Shown one piece after another: positions 3,717 to 5,370 of a DNA stretch of 5,370 nt. The DNA comes from an uncultured Bacteroidales bacterium (GTDB taxonomy: Bacteria; Bacteroidota; Bacteroidia; Bacteroidales; Lentimicrobiaceae). Position 1 is the stretch's first letter, and the number at the start of each line of letters is the position of its first letter. The notes below the pieces were generated by a model. The model worked only from the letters and a program-made list of their open reading frames with translations. It was not told the origin of the DNA and did no database searches. The stretch is taken from the NCBI GenBank assembly GCA_937864935.1, contig CALMDN010000503.1, positions 1 through 5,370 on the forward strand. Reading direction: 5' to 3'. A program made the position numbers and the translations under genes.

Positions 3717-5370
3717 TTACCGCAGCAAGGTCACCGAACCTCTTACAGGACTGTTAAGTGTAGAATTGATGTAACCAGGTACCCTGAAACTTACCACATA
3801 GGCATAAACCCCTGAAGGTGCCGGCATTCCGTTGAAGGTGCCGTCCCATCCTGCATTGTAATCGTTGCTTTCGTAGATCAGCTGTCCCCACTTGTTGTAG
3901 ATCATCAGGCTGAACCAGGCCGGCTGAATCTCGCCTTCAATCACCGGTCTGAATAAATCGTTCAGGTTGTTGGCATCCGGAGTAAAGGCGTTGGGTACCG
4001 ATATCTCGAGGGTACATGGAACCAGCCAAACTGTTGACTCACCGGTACATCCATAGGAATTGACTACCTGTACGGAATACTCACCTGCAGCCCTTACCAG
4101 CTGCGACTGTACCACACTGCCGTCCTGCCAGAGGTAGCTTTCGTAACCCGATCCGGCATCCAGCAGATGGTCGGTTCCTGCACACAGCGAATCTGTCTGC
4201 GCCAGACTGATTACCGGACTCGGGTTCACCATCAGGTTGATCTCCTGCCTTGAAATACAGTTATCGTCGTTGGTGGCTACCACATTGTAAAGTCCCGACT
4301 GTGCCACTGTCAGTTCAGGGAATTCAATGGTTTCAAGTGCGCTGCTGAATCCACCCGGTCCGTTCCACTGGTAGTTCAATGCCTGTCCGTCTAGTGAGGA
4401 AACACTGATGGTGGCTGGTTCTCCGGCGCAGAAGGTTCCGCCTCCGTTGCTTTCGATCATCGGAGCAGGCAGCACCTGTACCTCACCCTGAGTGAAGAGG
4501 GCCAGCATTTCGTAGCCTTCGGCCGTATAGATGGTGTACTGCAGGGTATTCCAGATCAGGTCGCTGTTGCCGGGGGTAAGTGCGGTGAAATTGATGCCGA
4601 ACAGTTGTTCTCCCGAAGGAACACTTACCGACCCGCTGAATTCAGAATAGCGGATGGTGAGAACATTTCCTGCAACACTGGTGCTGAATCCGTTTGCATT
4701 CAGGTTGTTGTTGAAGTTGATCAGGTTGTTGAATGTGAGGATGGCCGGGTCAAATTCCAGTTCGATTTCAAAGGAGCCGATGTTGGTAAAGTTCTCCGAT
4801 TCAACAGGAACCACGATTGGCAGATTGAGACAGAACTCCATGGTCGAAGCCAGAATCTCAACCTCACCGGTAACGATGTTACCAATCACAAATTCTTCTG
4901 TGGTGATACAACCATTGGCATCCCTGACGAAGGCTGTATGCGTGCCTACACTCAGGCCTGTAAAGTCAGAGGCAGACTGATAACCTGAACCATCCACCTG
5001 ATACTCCAGCGGCGCCAGGCCTCCGCTTGCCACGATGTTTACGGTGCCATTGGGCAGGCCGTTGGTGGCATCGGTGCGCTCAAGGTTCACGATCAGCGGA
5101 GCAGCCTGATCATTCACCACTACCGGTATTGTCCAGGTGACCACACAAAGGAAGGCATCACGCACCGAAACGGTATAGCTTCCGGCTGCCACATTGCTGA
5201 ACAACGGGTCTGACTGCCAGCTGATTCCACCATCGATGCTGTATTCAAGTGGTCCGGTTCCGGTGGCGGTCACGGTAATTGATCCGTTCCCGGCGGTACA
5301 GATCTCGTCAGAAGTTGTTACATCGGTGATGGTGGCTCCACCTATGCTGATGATGGTCACCGGGTTGGAT
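3717..5370 (-). CDS. Large secreted/surface protein with SprB-like repeats, cohesin-like domain, Ig-like domains and CHU_C (T9SS type B) C-terminus, N-terminus outside window
   Basis: The frame is open to the right edge, so the start lies outside; residues are counted from the GTG at 5360-5358, an internal Val codon giving 547 residues to the TAA. Residues 20-75 and 95-160 are two SprB-like repeats (G-S-I-T-V...G-P-L-E-Y-S-I-D-G, then YTVSVRD; second copy NGTVNIVASGGLAPLEYQVD with VRDANGC). Residues 165-298 resemble a cohesin domain: V-E-I-L start, PVESENFTNIGSFEIELEFD, then P-A-I-L, V-L-T-I-R-Y and an L-F-G-I-N-F-T-A-L strand. Residues 300-380 and 381-449 are Ig/PKD-like, with FCAGEPATI, YQWNGPGGF, SGLYNVVATN and LCAGTDHLLDAGSGYESYLW. 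Residues 451-547 form a CHU_C domain (VPNAFTPDANNLNDLFRP, IYNKWGQLIYES, GWDGTFNG, APSGVYAY), the signal that routes proteins through T9SS as type B cargo to the surface or medium. Cys pairs in the repeats fit an extracellular protein. Its ligand is unknown; adhesion or glycan/protein interaction is plausible. Confidence 0.9.
   Translation of the reverse strand, partial: SNPVTIISIGGATITDVTTSDEICTAGNGSITVTATGTGPLEYSIDGGISWQSDPLFSNVAAGSYTVSVRDAFLCVVTWTIPVVVNDQAAPLIVNLERTDATNGLPNGTVNIVASGGLAPLEYQVDGSGYQSASDFTGLSVGTHTAFVRDANGCITTEEFVIGNIVTGEVEILASTMEFCLNLPIVVPVESENFTNIGSFEIELEFDPAILTFNNLINFNNNLNANGFSTSVAGNVLTIRYSEFSGSVSVPSGEQLFGINFTALTPGNSDLIWNTLQYTIYTAEGYEMLALFTQGEVQVLPAPMIESNGGGTFCAGEPATISVSSLDGQALNYQWNGPGGFSSALETIEFPELTVAQSGLYNVVATNDDNCISRQEINLMVNPSPVISLAQTDSLCAGTDHLLDAGSGYESYLWQDGSVVQSQLVRAAGEYSVQVVNSYGCTGESTVWLVPCTLEISVPNAFTPDANNLNDLFRPVIEGEIQPAWFSLMIYNKWGQLIYESNDYNAGWDGTFNGMPAPSGVYAYVVSFRVPGYINSTLNSPVRGSVTLLR

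Noticed and set aside
4605..4988. Two plus-strand open frames (4605-4988 and 4654-4980)
   Set aside because: Both are shadows of the cohesin-like and SprB-like part of the minus-strand gene.

Overview
The window reads as chromosomal DNA from a member of the Bacteroidota, of roughly balanced GC. The main evidence is three separate traces of type IX secretion (T9SS): a type A C-terminal sorting domain on the first gene, a CHU_C / type B (gliding-motility-type) C-terminal domain on the last gene, and a short decayed type A tail between genes. A Bacteroidota-type promoter (TTG, 20-nt spacer, TAnnTTTG) lies before the YebC gene, and that gene has the MGRAFEFRKARK-type N-terminus. Genus cannot be told from the sequence.

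Layout. Positions 1-1469 (+) hold the 3' part of a large secreted polysaccharide-active protein that resembles GH57-type glycosidases. Its frame starts outside the window. It is broken by a single in-frame TAG at 192-194 and then continues in the same frame through a linker/beta-sandwich region, a CBM25-like starch-binding module and a T9SS sorting tail. Positions 1566-2018 (+) encode a small two-helix membrane protein of the DUF4231/SLATT type. The 2019-2546 gap has no intact gene but is rich in structure: a 217-bp nested inverted repeat (2034-2250) that looks like a MITE or fold-back element, a piece resembling a dispersed bacterial repeat (2281-2303), a minus-strand T9SS tail remnant (2389-2463) and the YebC promoter (2487-2517). 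Positions 2547-3257 (+) encode a complete YebC/TACO1-family protein.

The 3258-3716 gap lies between convergent genes and appears non-coding. It carries an NCTG/CAGN tetranucleotide inverted repeat, a 13-bp direct repeat built on ACGCGCG and a perfect 10-bp-stem REP-like hairpin. Positions 3717-5370 (-) hold the C-terminal part of a large secreted or surface protein with two SprB-like repeats, a cohesin-like domain, two Ig/PKD-like domains and a CHU_C domain. Its N-terminus is outside the window.

The genes do not form an obvious operon or a single system. Two are independent T9SS cargo proteins, one is a translation-factor housekeeping gene, and one is a small membrane protein from a superfamily known for nucleotide-signalling defence effectors, here without a visible partner. 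The most notable points are the nonsense codon in the starch-active protein, the nested palindromic element, the T9SS tail fossil and the cohesin-like domain on a type B T9SS cargo. I did not find convincing evidence of a complete new biological system.
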